Shown here piece after piece: positions 9,586 through 20,125 of a stretch of 64,000 nucleotides of DNA (positions are counted from its first letter, which is position 1; every line of letters begins with the position of its first letter). The notes below the pieces were generated by a model, which saw only the letters and a list, made by a program, of their open reading frames with translations, searched no databases and was not told where the DNA came from. Position numbers and translations under genes: made by a program. The stretch covers positions 27,501 to 91,500 of the forward strand of contig JACEFZ010004195.1 in the NCBI GenBank assembly GCA_014155875.1, in the 5' to 3' direction. This DNA is from Cepaea nemoralis. Lineage: Eukaryota; Mollusca; Gastropoda; Stylommatophora; Helicidae.

Positions 9586-11245
9586 GTAATAGGTGACTTC
9601 AATGCAAAAGTAGGAAATCAAGGCGATGGATGCACAGTAAGCAACCATGATTTGGGAGAGCGAAACGGAAGAGGATACAGACTTGTAGAATGGGCAAAAG
9701 ACAAAGAAATGGTTGTAGGAAACACCTGGTTTAAACAACATCCTAGAAGATTATGGACATGGAGGAGTCCTGACAGCAGGATTAGAAACAAGACTGATCA
9801 GAGAGTTTCGAAATACGTTAATAATCGCTAAAGCAGTTCCCAATGCTGAACTGTTACGTAAAAGAAATTCAAGAATACAACAGGAAACACTAAATATGAT
9901 CATATTTCAAGATGTGCATGATCAATGGGAAATGTTGAAGAATTCAATCAGTTTGGCTGCAGAAACAACTATTCCAAAATTAAAGAAAGTGGGTCGTACG
10001 AACTGGATGACTGAAGAAATTTTACAACTAATGGAAACAAAAAGACTCAACAAAAATAATCCTGCCAAATATGAAGAAATTCACAGAAAAGTCAGAACAT
10101 TATGTAAGAAAGTAAAAGAAGCACGGCTTGAGAAAAACTGCATGGAAATTTAAAAAATAAAACACACACACAACAGTAAAAATATTAACTTAATGCACAA
10201 AAGAATTCAGGAGCTCACTAATAAAAAAACACGTACATCTGCAGGCTGCCTAAAACAAAAGATGGAAAAATAGTAATAGAAAAAGATCAGATTTTATATG
10301 TATCGTCACATTATGTGAAAAACCTGTATGATGATAACAGAGAAGAACAGTATAATATTCGAAATAATAATAAAGAACCATCAATTTTGAAGATAGGGGT
10401 ACAGAATGTTCTTAAACATATGAAAACTGTCAAGACCTCGGGTTCAGACAACATTAAAACAGAAATTATTAATGCTTTAGAAGAATATGAAATAGATCAA
10501 GTCACCAGACTGCTGAACACAATATATGATATTGGGGATATACCACATGAAACATGTAATTCGCTAGTTATTGCAATCCCAAATTAATCAAGAGCCTTGA
10601 AATGTGATCAACATCGAAAAATTAGTATAATTAGTCACATCACGAAGATTTTGCTAAGAATTATCATGCATGCAAATAGTTAAGAAGAAAATACAACCTG
10701 AAATAGGAGAAGAATAATGTGGGTTTGTAGAAGGCACGGGTACAGTAAATGATGTATATACGATGAGAACAGTAATTGAAAGTTCTATAGAAGTAAACAA
10801 AGATCTACATCTTTGCTTTATTGACTACACAAAGGCTTCGGTAAAGTGCGACAACATGAACAACGTGATAAAGATGCTTGAAGATCTACAAATTGATGGG
10901 AAAGACCTTTTTTTTTTGGCATATCCTTGTCACAGGACACCACTGTCAACACCAGCATTTTATTGCTGTTGTTGATGTCTTGGCAAGTTTACGTTCATTA
11001 ATTTGCATTGCTTTCTGAACGACCGGCTCCCATACCAATTCGTTAAAACCCAGTGCAACGCGGTGTGTTGTCAAATCGCGCGCAACTGTGTGTCTCACGC
11101 GGGATTACGAATTGCGTCCATAACACCTTCGCCACGGAAACCGGTGGGAAAGACCTTAGACTTGCTAAAAAAATATATTGAACACAATAACCTGCCATAA
11201 AGATTGATAATGATGTAGGTAAATATCAGGCTATTGAGAGAGGTG
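9586..11245 (+). pseudogene. RTE-like LINE: endonuclease and RT, interrupted by a SINE
   Basis: Plus-strand remnants run in order. APE-type endonuclease: VIGDFNAKVGNQG near 9595 and EMVVGNTWFKQHPRR near 9712. Then a basic linker (frame 9896-10153) and RT fingers (frame 10315-10587, KTVKTSGSDNI and CNSLVIAIPN). The palm start follows (EVNKDLHLCFIDYTKAS near 10793), and GVRQECV at 11240 where the copy stops. A SINE (10910-11144) splits the palm between KDL codons. Multiple stops and frameshifts are present; no active protein is possible. Confidence 0.8.
10910..11144 (-). mobile_element. SINE family A, full length, 13-bp target-site duplication
   Basis: TGGGAAAGACCTT occurs at 10897-10909 and 11145-11157, flanking the element exactly. 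On the minus strand it starts with a tRNA-like head: CCGGTTTCCGTGGCGAAGG for the A-box region, and a degenerate B box near AATTCGTAATCCCG. The common body follows, and it ends GGATATGCC plus an A-run. It interrupts the RT palm of a plus-strand RTE-like LINE, so it is younger than that LINE. It defines the family as about 235 bp. Confidence 0.92.
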
Positions 11246-11905
11246 TGAGACAGGAATGTGTAGAGTTGTGGATCAGTTCAGTGTTCCTGTCTCGACCATA
11301 CCACTTGGACAAGCCATCCAAGTATGTACTTCTCTGTTGTCCACGTGTTCTCTTCCCCTCGATCTTGCCAATTGGCACCAAGTTGTCCAATTTATTTCTT
11401 CTCATAACATGCCGGAAACATTTTGACTGTCTACGTCTAATTTATTTATTGAGTTTTCAATTTTAATTTGTTTCTTGTAGAACTTGTTCATTGGTTTTTC
11501 GGTCTATCCACTGTATTCTTTGCATTTTTCCTCGGAAACCACATTTCCACAGTCATCAGATGTTTTTCAGCTTATCTGCTCATTGTCCGCGCTTCACATC
11601 CATACAAAAGTACAGGTTCTATGTAGCACTTCAACACTCCTTTTCTCGTTGCAATTGACATCTTTTTATTGGTCATTATGTTTTTCATCTTGCAAAATGC
11701 TACCTTCGACATGGCAATTCTTGTTCCCATTTATTTGTATATTACACTGTGGTTTTGACTTCGTTCTAGTGACAACCATGATCTGTGTTTTCTTACAATT
11801 CGATTCTAACCCTAGTAGTTCACTGTGTGCAACAACCGCATCTACTAAATGTTGCAGGTTCTGCTCATTGTCTGCAATATATACTGTATCATCTGCAACA
11901 TCATC
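11246..11905 (-). pseudogene. RTE-like LINE fragment (palm to 3' end)
   Basis: Reading leftward on the minus strand: ADDTVYIADNEQNLQ (the FADD-box region), LGLESNCKKTQIMVVTRT, then degraded C-terminal sequence ending near 11250. It abuts the plus-strand LINE at 11245 head-on, with no intervening unique DNA. Confidence 0.7.
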
Positions 11906-13188
11906 ATCAAATGCCCTGCCAGCTGGCGTAGGCGTTCATGACTCTCCACAGATTTCGGTCTTTGGTGTTCTGGATCAACCCTGCTGATGATATTCCTCCA
12001 TGCCACCGTCTCAATCCATCCAGCATCATTTCTCATGGTCTGCCTCTGCCTCTCTTCCCCTCGATCTTTCCAGTTGTCACGATGTTCTCCAATGCCTCTC
12101 TGCTCATCAAATGACCGAAGAAAGCTGTTTGTCTCTTTCTTATTCTTGTATATAATGTTATAGTTTCATTAGCATGTTTCTGGCAATCGTTGTTAGTTAC
12201 TCTGGCAGTCCAAGGAATTCGCAACATTCTTCTCAAGAACCACATCTGTGTTGCTTCTAATTTCTTCTTAATATGTTCTTTTACATTCCAAGATTCACTA
12301 CCATACAGCAAAATGATTCTATATAGCATTTCAGCACTCTCTTTCTTACATTCGGTGATAATGACCTATCGCATTAGATACTCTTCAGTTTCTGAAATGC
12401 GGCTTTTGTTTGCCCTATTCTGCTCTTAATCTCTGTTGTACATCTTCCATACAAATGCCCCTAAGTATTTAAAATTATCCACTTGGTTAAGTATTTTCCC
12501 TTCTATTTCTATGTCACATTTTGGTGTCACCGGTTTCTTTGATATCACCAGTGTTACTGTTTTCTTGATATTCAAGGAGAGTCCTTTCTTTGCACTCTCT
12601 GTTACTACAGCGCCCAACAATTGTAGGTCTGTTGAATTATCCGCCACCACTACTGTATTATCTGCATAGCGTATATTATTTATATTATAACCGCCGATTA
12701 GTATTCCTGGCGTTTCTTAGATCACTCTCATTATTATTTCGCTATGCAGGGAGAAGAGATCCGGTGACAAGACACACCCCTGTCGTACTCCTAGGTATAT
12801 CTGTTCGTAACTGCCCTCTTTATTTCCCATTGTAATTGGTGCTACTTGGTTCCAATAAATATTCTTTATTATTCTTAAATCTTTCCCATCAATGTAGATA
12901 CCTTCCAACATTATAATCAATTCATCATGTTTTACTTTATCAAATGCCTTAGTATAATCTATGAAGCACAAGTATATGTCTTTCTGTGTCTCTGTTGACC
13001 TTTCTATTAGTGTCCGTAATGTATATACAGTCAAACCTCGGTTTTCGTCGATAATCAGTTCGGAAACAATCGGCGAAACCCTAAACCGACGAAAACTGAG
13101 GTAATTATTTCCATATGAATCAATGTAAATCCAATTAATTCGTTCTAGACACTCCAAAATGCATACGAAAAACGTATTTTATAAAGAA

Positions 13189-13189
<1 letters not shown>

Positions 13190-13278
<89 letters not shown>
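13190..13278. repeat. (TA)n microsatellite
   Basis: About 44 TA units directly joined to the 3' end (GGATGG on the minus strand) of an RTE-like LINE fragment. It probably expanded from the LINE simple-repeat tail. Confidence 0.95.
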
Positions 13279-13280
<2 letters not shown>

Positions 13281-13692
13281 ATCCATCATGTGCCATGCCG
13301 GTAAGCGTGGGCGGTCATATTCTGCCATCTCACTCGATCATCAGAGTCGTGGATCAGCTCCGTGTTTCTGTCTCGACCATGCCACAAGGCCAAGCCATCC
13401 AGGTACTTGCTTCTAGGTCTTCCCCTTGGTCTGTTCCCCTCAATCTTACCAGTTGTCACCAAGTTCTCCAAATCATTTCTTCTCATAACATGCCCAAAAA
13501 ATTGTGACTGTCTACGTCTAATGTCTCTAATCAGTTTACGATCTTCATTTGTTTCTTGAAGGACTTGTTCATTGGTCTTTCTGGCTGTCCATGGTATACT
13601 TTGCATTTTTCTCAGAAACCATATTTCTACAGCCATCAGATGTTTTTCAGCCTGACTGCTCATTGTCCAAGCTTCACATCCATTTAAAAGTA
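13279..13692 (-). pseudogene. RTE-like LINE 3' end nested in Tigger
   Basis: Minus-strand frame 13792-13286 reads LLNGCEAWTMSSQAEK, IWFLRKMQSIPWTARKTNEQ, FFGHVMRRNDLENLV, TTGKIEGNRPRGRPR, then a terminal domain ending at 13286. It is the best preserved copy of this C terminus in the window. The 5' truncation falls at about 13692, where Tigger transposase sequence stops. The tail is (AT)n. Confidence 0.85.
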
Positions 13693-13709
13693 TATATATA
13701 TATTTTTTC

Positions 13710-14142
13710 TTTTGCCCTAGACGTGTCCGAACTCGCACCTTCACCGTGCCTAGTAACACAATGTATGCCAGTGCGCCACTTGAATTTTTCAAACCATAAC
13801 CTGCTGGCCTTTAAATCACTAAGTACACTACTAACATTCGTCCCAGTCATTTTGTTTATGAGATCGGAATACAACAGTCTGACCTTTTAAAATATGATTG
13901 CCACCGAAACAGAATCACCATCTAACTGTTTTTGATTTATTTCCAAATTTAATTAATAACTGTCGACATCTTCAATTTGTTTGCCTCTCTGCTTCGTTAG
14001 CACACTCAGGGTCTTTCGCTACTTAGCCTCTCTTATTCTTCATTTTTTTGCCATAATTGTAACTTATCGTGGATGGCGACTTCCCGTACATGCGGGCCGT
14101 TTCAGCAATTTTCATGCCGATCTCGTATTTTATTATTAGCAA
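13710..14142 (-). pseudogene. Tigger transposase DNA-binding region remnant
   Basis: The first helix-turn-helix is readable at 14142-14026 on the minus strand: LLIIKYEIGMKIAETARMYG, then KSPSTISYNYGKK. This matches the pattern of the CENP-B/pogo N-terminal HTH. The second CENP-B-type HTH is readable at about 13874-13710: LLYSDLINKMTGTN, ASRLWFEKFKWRTGIH, HGEGASSDTSRAKEK. Stops separate the two, and the DDE catalytic domain is missing because a LINE 3' end lies where it should continue. A dead relic. Confidence 0.85.
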
Positions 14143-15551
14143 GCGATGCTTACACAACGAAAAACAACGCCAAATTGAGCAGAAGAACAAGTGGGTCTTT
14201 TAGTTTTCGAAAAATTAACAGCGAGGTCATGTTGGAACGCGACGAAAACCGAGGTGATCAACGAAAACCGAGACATATTTTTTAGTGAGGGGGGAATTGA
14301 CGATAACCGAAACCGACGAACACCGAAGGCAACGAAAGCCAAGGTTTGACTGTATTGCACTGTTTGTACCCTTTCCTTCGAAAAATCCGTACTGTTCTTC
14401 ACTAATTTCCATTTTTATTTTCTTTCTGTTTCTTCTCATTTGATTTTGGTAGAAGCGTATGAATCATGGTTTTAATGAGGTTAACTGTACGAAAATCTTC
14501 ACATTCAATTTCTCTTGGTCTTTTTGGTATAGCTATAAATACAGATTTCAGCATATCACTGGGTAAATAACCACTGCTGTAAATATCAGTCAACATTTTG
14601 GTTAATATATCTAATCCAAATTCTCCCTATACTTCTAATTCTTCTTTTGTGATTTCATCTGGCAAAGCTGTTTTTTCCTTTCTTCATATGTTTGGCAGCC
14701 TCAGCGACTTCTACTTTGAAAGTAGGTGGATTTTCTACGTTATTTTCTTTTGTTAATTCTGCCCTTTCTCCATCATATAATTCTCTTATGTACATATTCC
14801 ACCTCTTCATTTAGCACCTTCCTCCAATAATGTCTTTCTTTTTTTTTTATTTCAAACGCCCTGTATTTATTCTTGTTGTTCTTCCGGTGAGCTCACTGAT
14901 TTGTCTGTGCATATTTGTTGTTGTTTATCTTTAATATAACTTAATTCATTTTTTTTTGGGCACTGTTGATTAAACCAACTTTCTTTTGCCTTCACACATC
15001 TATCTCTTATTTCTTTATTTATCTTATCATATTCTTGTTTGTAGTTTTTACTCTGTTTTCTTTCGTCCATCAGGATAAAGATTTCTTCATTCGTCCATTT
15101 TTTCTTAGCTTTTTGGCTTCTCTCCGGTAATCTTTCTTTGCTAGTTTGATGAGTGGAGTTCCTTAACATTTCCCATTGTTTATTTATACTCTGCATTTTA
15201 GCTATTACACTGCGCCTATTTTTCACAGTCACTCTGTATTGTTCATGAATTTCTTTATCTACTTTCAGAACTTCTTTATTAAGTCTCACGTTCTTAACCA
15301 TTTTCCCCTCTCTTTAATCTTACTTTTATTTGTCCACGTATTGGTACATGATCACTATTACTTTCAGCGCCAGGTATTGTCTTTACATTAATTAAAGCAT
15401 TTATACATCTTGTATTAATAAGTATGTAGTCAATTTGGTTTCGTATTGTCTTATCGGGCTTTTTCCGTGTGTATGGTCGTCTTTTATGGTGTTTAAACCA
15501 CGTGTTTCCAATTATCATATCATTGACATTTGCTCATTCTATTAGTTTTTC

Positions 15552-15845
15552 GCCGGTCTCTCTGGCTGAGGGGTTACAACACTTTCTCCGTAATCCCGTT
15601 TATCACGCAGTCTCGTGGCGGGAGAGAACTGGGAGCGGTTCGACCCCCGCTGGTGACTTGCGGGATACTGAGCGAAATCATATGCTGGGGGGAGGATCTG
15701 AGCACCTATGGACATGTCCGGAGTGCAACGAAGATACCCCAACTGATAACTAACTAACTAACTAACTGAGCGAAATCAACAGACAGCTGAAAGATGCTGC
15801 TGTTGACAGCGATGTCCTGTAAAGGATATGCAAAAAAAAAAATTT
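15552..15845 (+). mobile_element. SINE family A, split by a nested LINE tail
   Basis: GTTTTTC occurs at 15545-15551 and 15846-15852, a possible 7-bp duplication inside the host LINE endonuclease (the DFNAK part and the NTWF part lie on opposite sides). The element has the GCCGGTCTCTCTGGCTGAGG head, GCGGTTCGACCCCCGCT, GACTTGCGGGATACTGAGC, and ends GATATGCAAAAAAAA. Its body is broken at 15681-15764. Confidence 0.88.
15681..15764 (+). mobile_element. 84-bp I-like LINE 3' tail nested in a SINE
   Basis: ACTGAGCGAAATCA is present at 15667-15680 and 15765-15778, a perfect 14-bp target-site duplication. The insert carries GGAGGATCTGAGCACCTATG, the same sequence class as the coding end of the I-like LINEs (GAGCACTTATGG in the full copies), and ends in (TAAC)n. 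It is a heavily 5'-truncated insertion. Confidence 0.93.
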
Positions 15846-16330
15846 GTTTTTCTCCTCTTTCATTTCTTTTATCTAAACCATAATTTCCCACTACATGCTC
15901 CATTTTCCACTTTCCTACTTTTGCATTAAAATCTCCAAGTATTATTTTTATTTCTTGTGATCCAATTTGACCCATCACCATGTCTATTTCATCGTAAACG
16001 TGTTATATTTCTTCATCACTATTGCTTTTTGTTGGTGCATATACTTGCATAATATTTATATCTATTGGTTTGCCTTTGAGTTTGGACCATAATAACTCTA
16101 TCTGAAATACTCCAGTATCCATTAATTGACTTGGCTGTTTTTTTCGTCGAATATTATTGCTACAAATTTTTCGTGTGTATCCCCTCCAGACTAAATTATT
16201 GTGTGGTTGTCAGCTATAATTTTGCCAGATCCCTTCCATCTTATCTCACTTACGCCTTGTATATTCATTTTCATGCTATCCATCTCTCATCTGCATATCT
16301 AATATTATCGATGTTTCCTCTCCCAATGAT

Positions 16331-16480
16331 AATTCTCTTCATATCTTCTATATTTCTGAAAATATGTTCACTGTACAGGGAAATAAAAGATCTATACTTT
16401 ATTTAAGAAACTTGTAAGAAACTACAATGCGTATAGTATTTTGTTTACCTTGCGTGCGATCCTTTAAAGATGGATTTTTG
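16331..16480. other. Unassigned spacer
   Basis: AT-rich sequence between the 5' remnant of the minus-strand LINE and the foldback element; nothing recognised. Confidence 0.5.
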
Positions 16481-16494
16481 TTAAAGAATGGAAT

Positions 16495-17181
16495 TGATTT
16501 ATTTGGTTGTTTCGGGATTTGAGATTTAAATATTGAGCACAACCCACTACTGGCAACGCTGATCGCACTCTGGTATGAACCTAAGGCCTAACCACGTCAA
16601 TGTGGAAGCACTAGACTCGAGTTTCGCTCTTGTTTGAGCTCTTCAGTAGTGCATATCCTTGACCGGACCCGGAAACAAACCCCGGATCACTGGCGTGTGA
16701 AGCGGGTGTGTAACCACGCGGCACACGCTGGACACGGCCAAATTATCATAACAGAACACTACAACGTCACCCATCGTAGGCTGTAGCTCAAGATTTGCCC
16801 GATCGCCGCGACTGACATCCGTCAATTGATGTGGACCCGAACGATCAGGTCTTCTCACTGGCAAACCACACTAGGCCGCCTAAATTCCAGCGAGCAATAA
16901 TCAAATTGATTTATTTGGTTGTTTCGGGATTTGACGATGGGTGACGGTGTAGTGTTATGTTATGATAATTTGGCCGTGTCCAGCGTGTGCCGCGTGGTTA
17001 CACACCCGCTTCACACGCCAGTGATCCGGGGTTTGTTTCCGGATCCGCTCAAGGATATGCACTACTGAAGAGCTCAAACAAGAGCGAAACTCGAGTCTAG
17101 TGCTTCCACATTGACGTGGTTAGGCCTTAGGTTTATATCAGAATACGATCAGCGTTGCCAGTAGTGGGTTGTGCTTAATAT
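16495..17181. mobile_element. Foldback/inverted SINE pair with 14-bp duplication
   Basis: Arms of about 260 bp (roughly 16525-16790 and 16933-17186) are inverted copies with few mismatches, separated by about 140 bp. TTAAAGAATGGAAT occurs at 16481-16494 and 17182-17195, so the structure behaves as one insertion. A separate direct repeat, ATTTATTTGGTTGTTTCGGG, lies at the left end and just before the right arm. Each arm holds a tRNA-like region (GCCGCGTGGTTACACACCCG, then GGGGTTTGTTTCCGG as a degenerate B box). A head-to-head tRNA-SINE pair or a foldback MITE would both fit. Confidence 0.8.
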
Positions 17182-17278
17182 TTAAAGAATGGAATAAATA
17201 ATGTTCGCGAGATAGTCAACTTCGTATAATTGTATAAACGCAATAAGTGTTGGTGTATAAGAAAACATAAGTGCAATA

Positions 17279-17307
17279 ATTGTTGTTGTTGTTGATGCTG
17301 CTGCTGC

Positions 17308-17365
<58 letters not shown>

Positions 17366-17450
17366 GATGTTGTCGTCGTCGTCGATGTTGTTGTTGTTGT
17401 CGTCGTCGTTGTTGTCATTGTTGTTGTTGTTGTTGTTGTTGTTGTCATCG

Positions 17451-17526
<76 letters not shown>

Positions 17527-17591
17527 CGTCGTCGTCAATGTTGTCGTTGGTGTTGTTGATGTTGTTGTTGTCGTCGTCGTCGTCGTTGTCG

Positions 17592-17683
<92 letters not shown>
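17279..17683. repeat. (TTG)n trinucleotide array with GTC islands
   Basis: About 400 bp of TTG units interrupted by (GTC)n and GATG blocks. It reads as poly-Leu, poly-Asn or poly-Thr in the different frames; no start context, splice sites or flanking coding sequence supports a protein. Confidence 0.97.
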
Positions 17684-17684
<1 letters not shown>

Positions 17685-18180
17685 GGACACCTACCGTGAT
17701 AACGACGACGATGATGATGATGGCGACAATGATACTGATTATGACGATGTTGATGATGGCCTAATAGTTCGCTATTATAAAGCACTCTAACATCCCAGTT
17801 CAGATATTCCTATTGGTCAGCGGCAATTGAGAAACAACTGACCTCTTATCTCCATGATCGGGGTCAGGGCATTAGGGACAAGTCCTACAAGAATGGTGGA
17901 GATCGAATTGCCGTAAATTGGTTAGCCTCCCTCACAGAGGGAATCCTCCGAGACCAAACGTCTGATGACGGTTGCCCACCAGACGTCGCCACAATCCCTA
18001 GATGATATCAGGGAGCATCCATATCAGAATTCTGATGTGTGAGTAGGCGGTGTCACCAAGTGAAATACTCAAGTGTGAGGTGTGGTGTGGTATAGTCAGG
18101 GGGTCCTTAACGGGTAGATTATTGGGGGAAACAGTCAGACATTTATAGAATGAAATAAATGTACAATAGTGATAGAGAGA
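17684..18180. other. Unassigned spacer
   Basis: No long frame, tRNA-like head or LINE motif is recognised. Confidence 0.5.
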
Positions 18181-18184
18181 CAGT

Positions 18185-19247
18185 ATGCAGACGAACGAAC
18201 GACGCTATGCGTATTTTACTTGGGTGTACAAGAGATACAGGATGCAGGGCAAAACGCTACCTTCTTGATTTTCTAACCATGGGGGACAGAATACAAATTT
18301 GCCGAGCACTCCTACCTTAGAATCAACGCAAACATACAACATCAACCGCATAATGAAATTAAGAAGGTAAAGGGCAGCAGGTCAAAAAGAGGAAAGTCGT
18401 GGGTGGGTCAAACCGAAGACATTCTTCAGCAGGTGTGATCACTTGAGGACTTAAAACCTGGCGAGGAGTCAGTACAAGAGAGTGCCAACAGAGCTTTGTA
18501 CGTCCTTTTCAGTTTGCATCCAAGACAAGAAAATATGGCTGCTGTGGAGGTGGAAGTACAGGCTTTTGTCTTCGAGAATTCTTTAGAGGTTGATGATGTT
18601 ATTTATACACATGGGTCGGTCGTTCGACGCGTGAGAAGTTCGTGGACTTTTACGGCTCATTGTGAAAAAAGATTCTAGTGCTTTTGACTTGACCACAAGT
18701 AGTCTGACCATGGAGGTTATGGCAGTAAGTAAAGCAATAACATGGTTCGAGACACAGATCTTTACTCGGGCATGCTTCCTTAGCGACTCAATGAGTATGC
18801 TCAGGAAGATAGAGATGGGGTGGGTCCGGAGACAGTGGTTGGTGTCTCTAGGGGCGGTCACGACTGGCTATGATTATATTCATTTTCATGCCAGACCATG
18901 TGGGTGTACAAGGAAATTAGCATGCTGACAGGCTTGCAGGTAAGGTTACTGTGGACGACAGACGAGCCATGGACTAGGCTGACATACTGATTGCTCTGCG
19001 AGAAGTAAGACGCTTGCGAGAAACAAGTGATGACTGTGAATCTACAACCATGGTCATACTGCGAGAACAGCAAGTGTGGCCAAGCAAGAACACTATGCGC
19101 AAAGCTAAAGAAGATTAATAAACCAGCACAGAGCTAGTATCGTAAGCCTCTACACGCTGTGGGATTTACTGAGCAGGAGGACCGAGCACTTATGGACAGA
19201 ATGGTTCGATGTGCAATGAGGATGATCTGTCGGCTAACTAACTATGC
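18185..19247 (+). pseudogene. Degenerate I-like LINE 3' part ((TAAC)n-tail family)
   Basis: Plus-strand remnants match the C-terminal half of the LINE at 42395-46256 in order: MRIILGCTRDTGCRA-like near 18205, a KGQQVKKRKVVGG region, RNase H pieces (IYTHGSVVRRVRSSWTF near 18600, SLTMEVMAVSKAITWFETQ near 18700), and the end GAGCACTTATGGACAGAATG followed by CTAACTAACTA. Several frameshifts and stops; 5' truncated. Confidence 0.85.
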
Positions 19248-19257
19248 AGGTTAAGAC

Positions 19258-19312
19258 GACACATTCGAACCCATGACCACCCAGTCGGCAGTGTAGTGTC
19301 TAGCTAATAAAT
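19258..19312 (-). mobile_element. tRNA-derived SINE fragment (family B-like)
   Basis: On the minus strand: GCTAGACACTACACTGCC, GGTCATGGGTTCGAA (B box), and GTGTCG. It matches the head of the SINE at 5527 (GCTAGACACTCGCCTGC, GGTCACGGGTTCGA). Only the head remains. Confidence 0.6.
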
Positions 19313-19489
19313 TCCTAATAAATTGCTGAGAACAATAATGTTTGGGGAATCCCTGATGCTATTAACAAAGCACAATTACAATGATGCAAGATAATGTTGG
19401 TTCCTAGTTTTTGTTTTAGCAATATTATGTTGGTTTATAGTTTTGGATTTAGAAAGATTGTGTTGGTTCTAGCGTTTGTTTTAGAAAGA

Positions 19490-20122
19490 TTATGATGGAA
19501 AGCATGAAACTGAATATCCTAGGCATAAGTGAGATAAGATGGAAAGGGTCTGGCAAAATTATAAACGACAACCACACAATAATTTATTCTGGAGTGGATA
19601 CACAAGAAAAAGGAGTTAATATTTGATAAACAAACAGCCAAATCACTTAATGGTAACTGGTGTATTTCAGATTATGGATTAAGAGTTATTATGGTCAAAT
19701 TGAAAGGCAAACCAATAGATATACATATTGAACAAGTATATGCATCAACAACAAGCAATAGTGAATGAAGAAATACATGTCTACGATGAAATAGACAAGG
19801 CGATGTCTCAAATTACATCACAAGATATAAAAATAGTACTTGGTTACGTAGAGAAAAGGTAAAATGGAGGATGTAGTGGGTAATTATGGTTTAAGCATAA
19901 AAATTAAAAAAGAGAGCAACTAATAGAATTGGCAAATATCAATGATATGATAATTGGAAACACCTAGTTTAAACACCATAAACAACGACTTTACACATGG
20001 AAAAGACCTGATAAGAATATACTCGACCAAATTGACTACATTCTCGTACTTATTTTTAAAAAAGGTTTAGAAATGCGTTAATTAATGTAAAGACAATGCC
20101 AGGCCAGGTGCTGACGGTAATA
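19490..20122 (+). pseudogene. RTE-like LINE endonuclease fragment
   Basis: Plus-strand remnant of the LINE seen on the minus strand at 15.3-16.3 kb: MNILGISEIRWKGSGKI near 19510, NHTIIYSGVDTQEKG, a damaged GDFNAK site near 19838, NDMIIGNT near 19945, and a YTWKRPDKN and DQIDYILV region near 20030. Interrupted by stops; it ends where the next LINE fragment begins. Confidence 0.75.
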
Positions 20123-20125
20123 GTG

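Larger units (their letters stand above)
13028..14352 (-). mobile_element. pogo/Tigger-type DNA transposon (degraded) with TA duplication
   Basis: The ends are inverted repeats: CAGTCAAACCTCGGTTTTCG at 13028 and, read on the other strand from 14352, CAGTCAAACCTTGGCTTTCG. TA dinucleotides flank both ends (13026-13027, 14353-14354), as expected of the Tc1/mariner-pogo superfamily. Subterminal CGACGAAAACCGAGG-like repeats recur at both ends. Remnants of a CENP-B-like transposase lie inside on the minus strand. An RTE-like LINE 3' end and a (TA)n tract sit within it, replacing the catalytic region. It is itself inserted in the LINE at 11906-16330. Confidence 0.9.
11906..16330 (-). pseudogene. Near full-length RTE-like LINE with nested insertions
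   Basis: Minus-strand remnants in order. APE endonuclease: IKIILGDFNAKVGKW at about 15945-15901, then NTWFKHHKRRPYTRK and the NQIDYILINTRC motif (15518-15294). A basic linker follows (15301-14867), and fingers with DMLKSVFIAIPKRP near 14560. The palm has LCFIDYTKAFDKVKHD and GVRQGCVLSP (13157-12717). Next come KILNQVDNFKYLG (12650-12426), and the C terminus FLRRMLRIPWTARV, FFGHL, VTTGKIEGKRGRGRP (12329-12033). The 3' tail is (ATG)n near 11910. A Tigger transposon (13028-14352) and a SINE (15552-15845) interrupt it. Frameshifts and stops are numerous. Confidence 0.82.

Noticed and set aside
17182..17785. Poly-Thr, poly-Asn and poly-Leu ORFs
   Set aside because: They are the three frames of a (TTG)n/(CAA)n array without splice signals or flanking domains.
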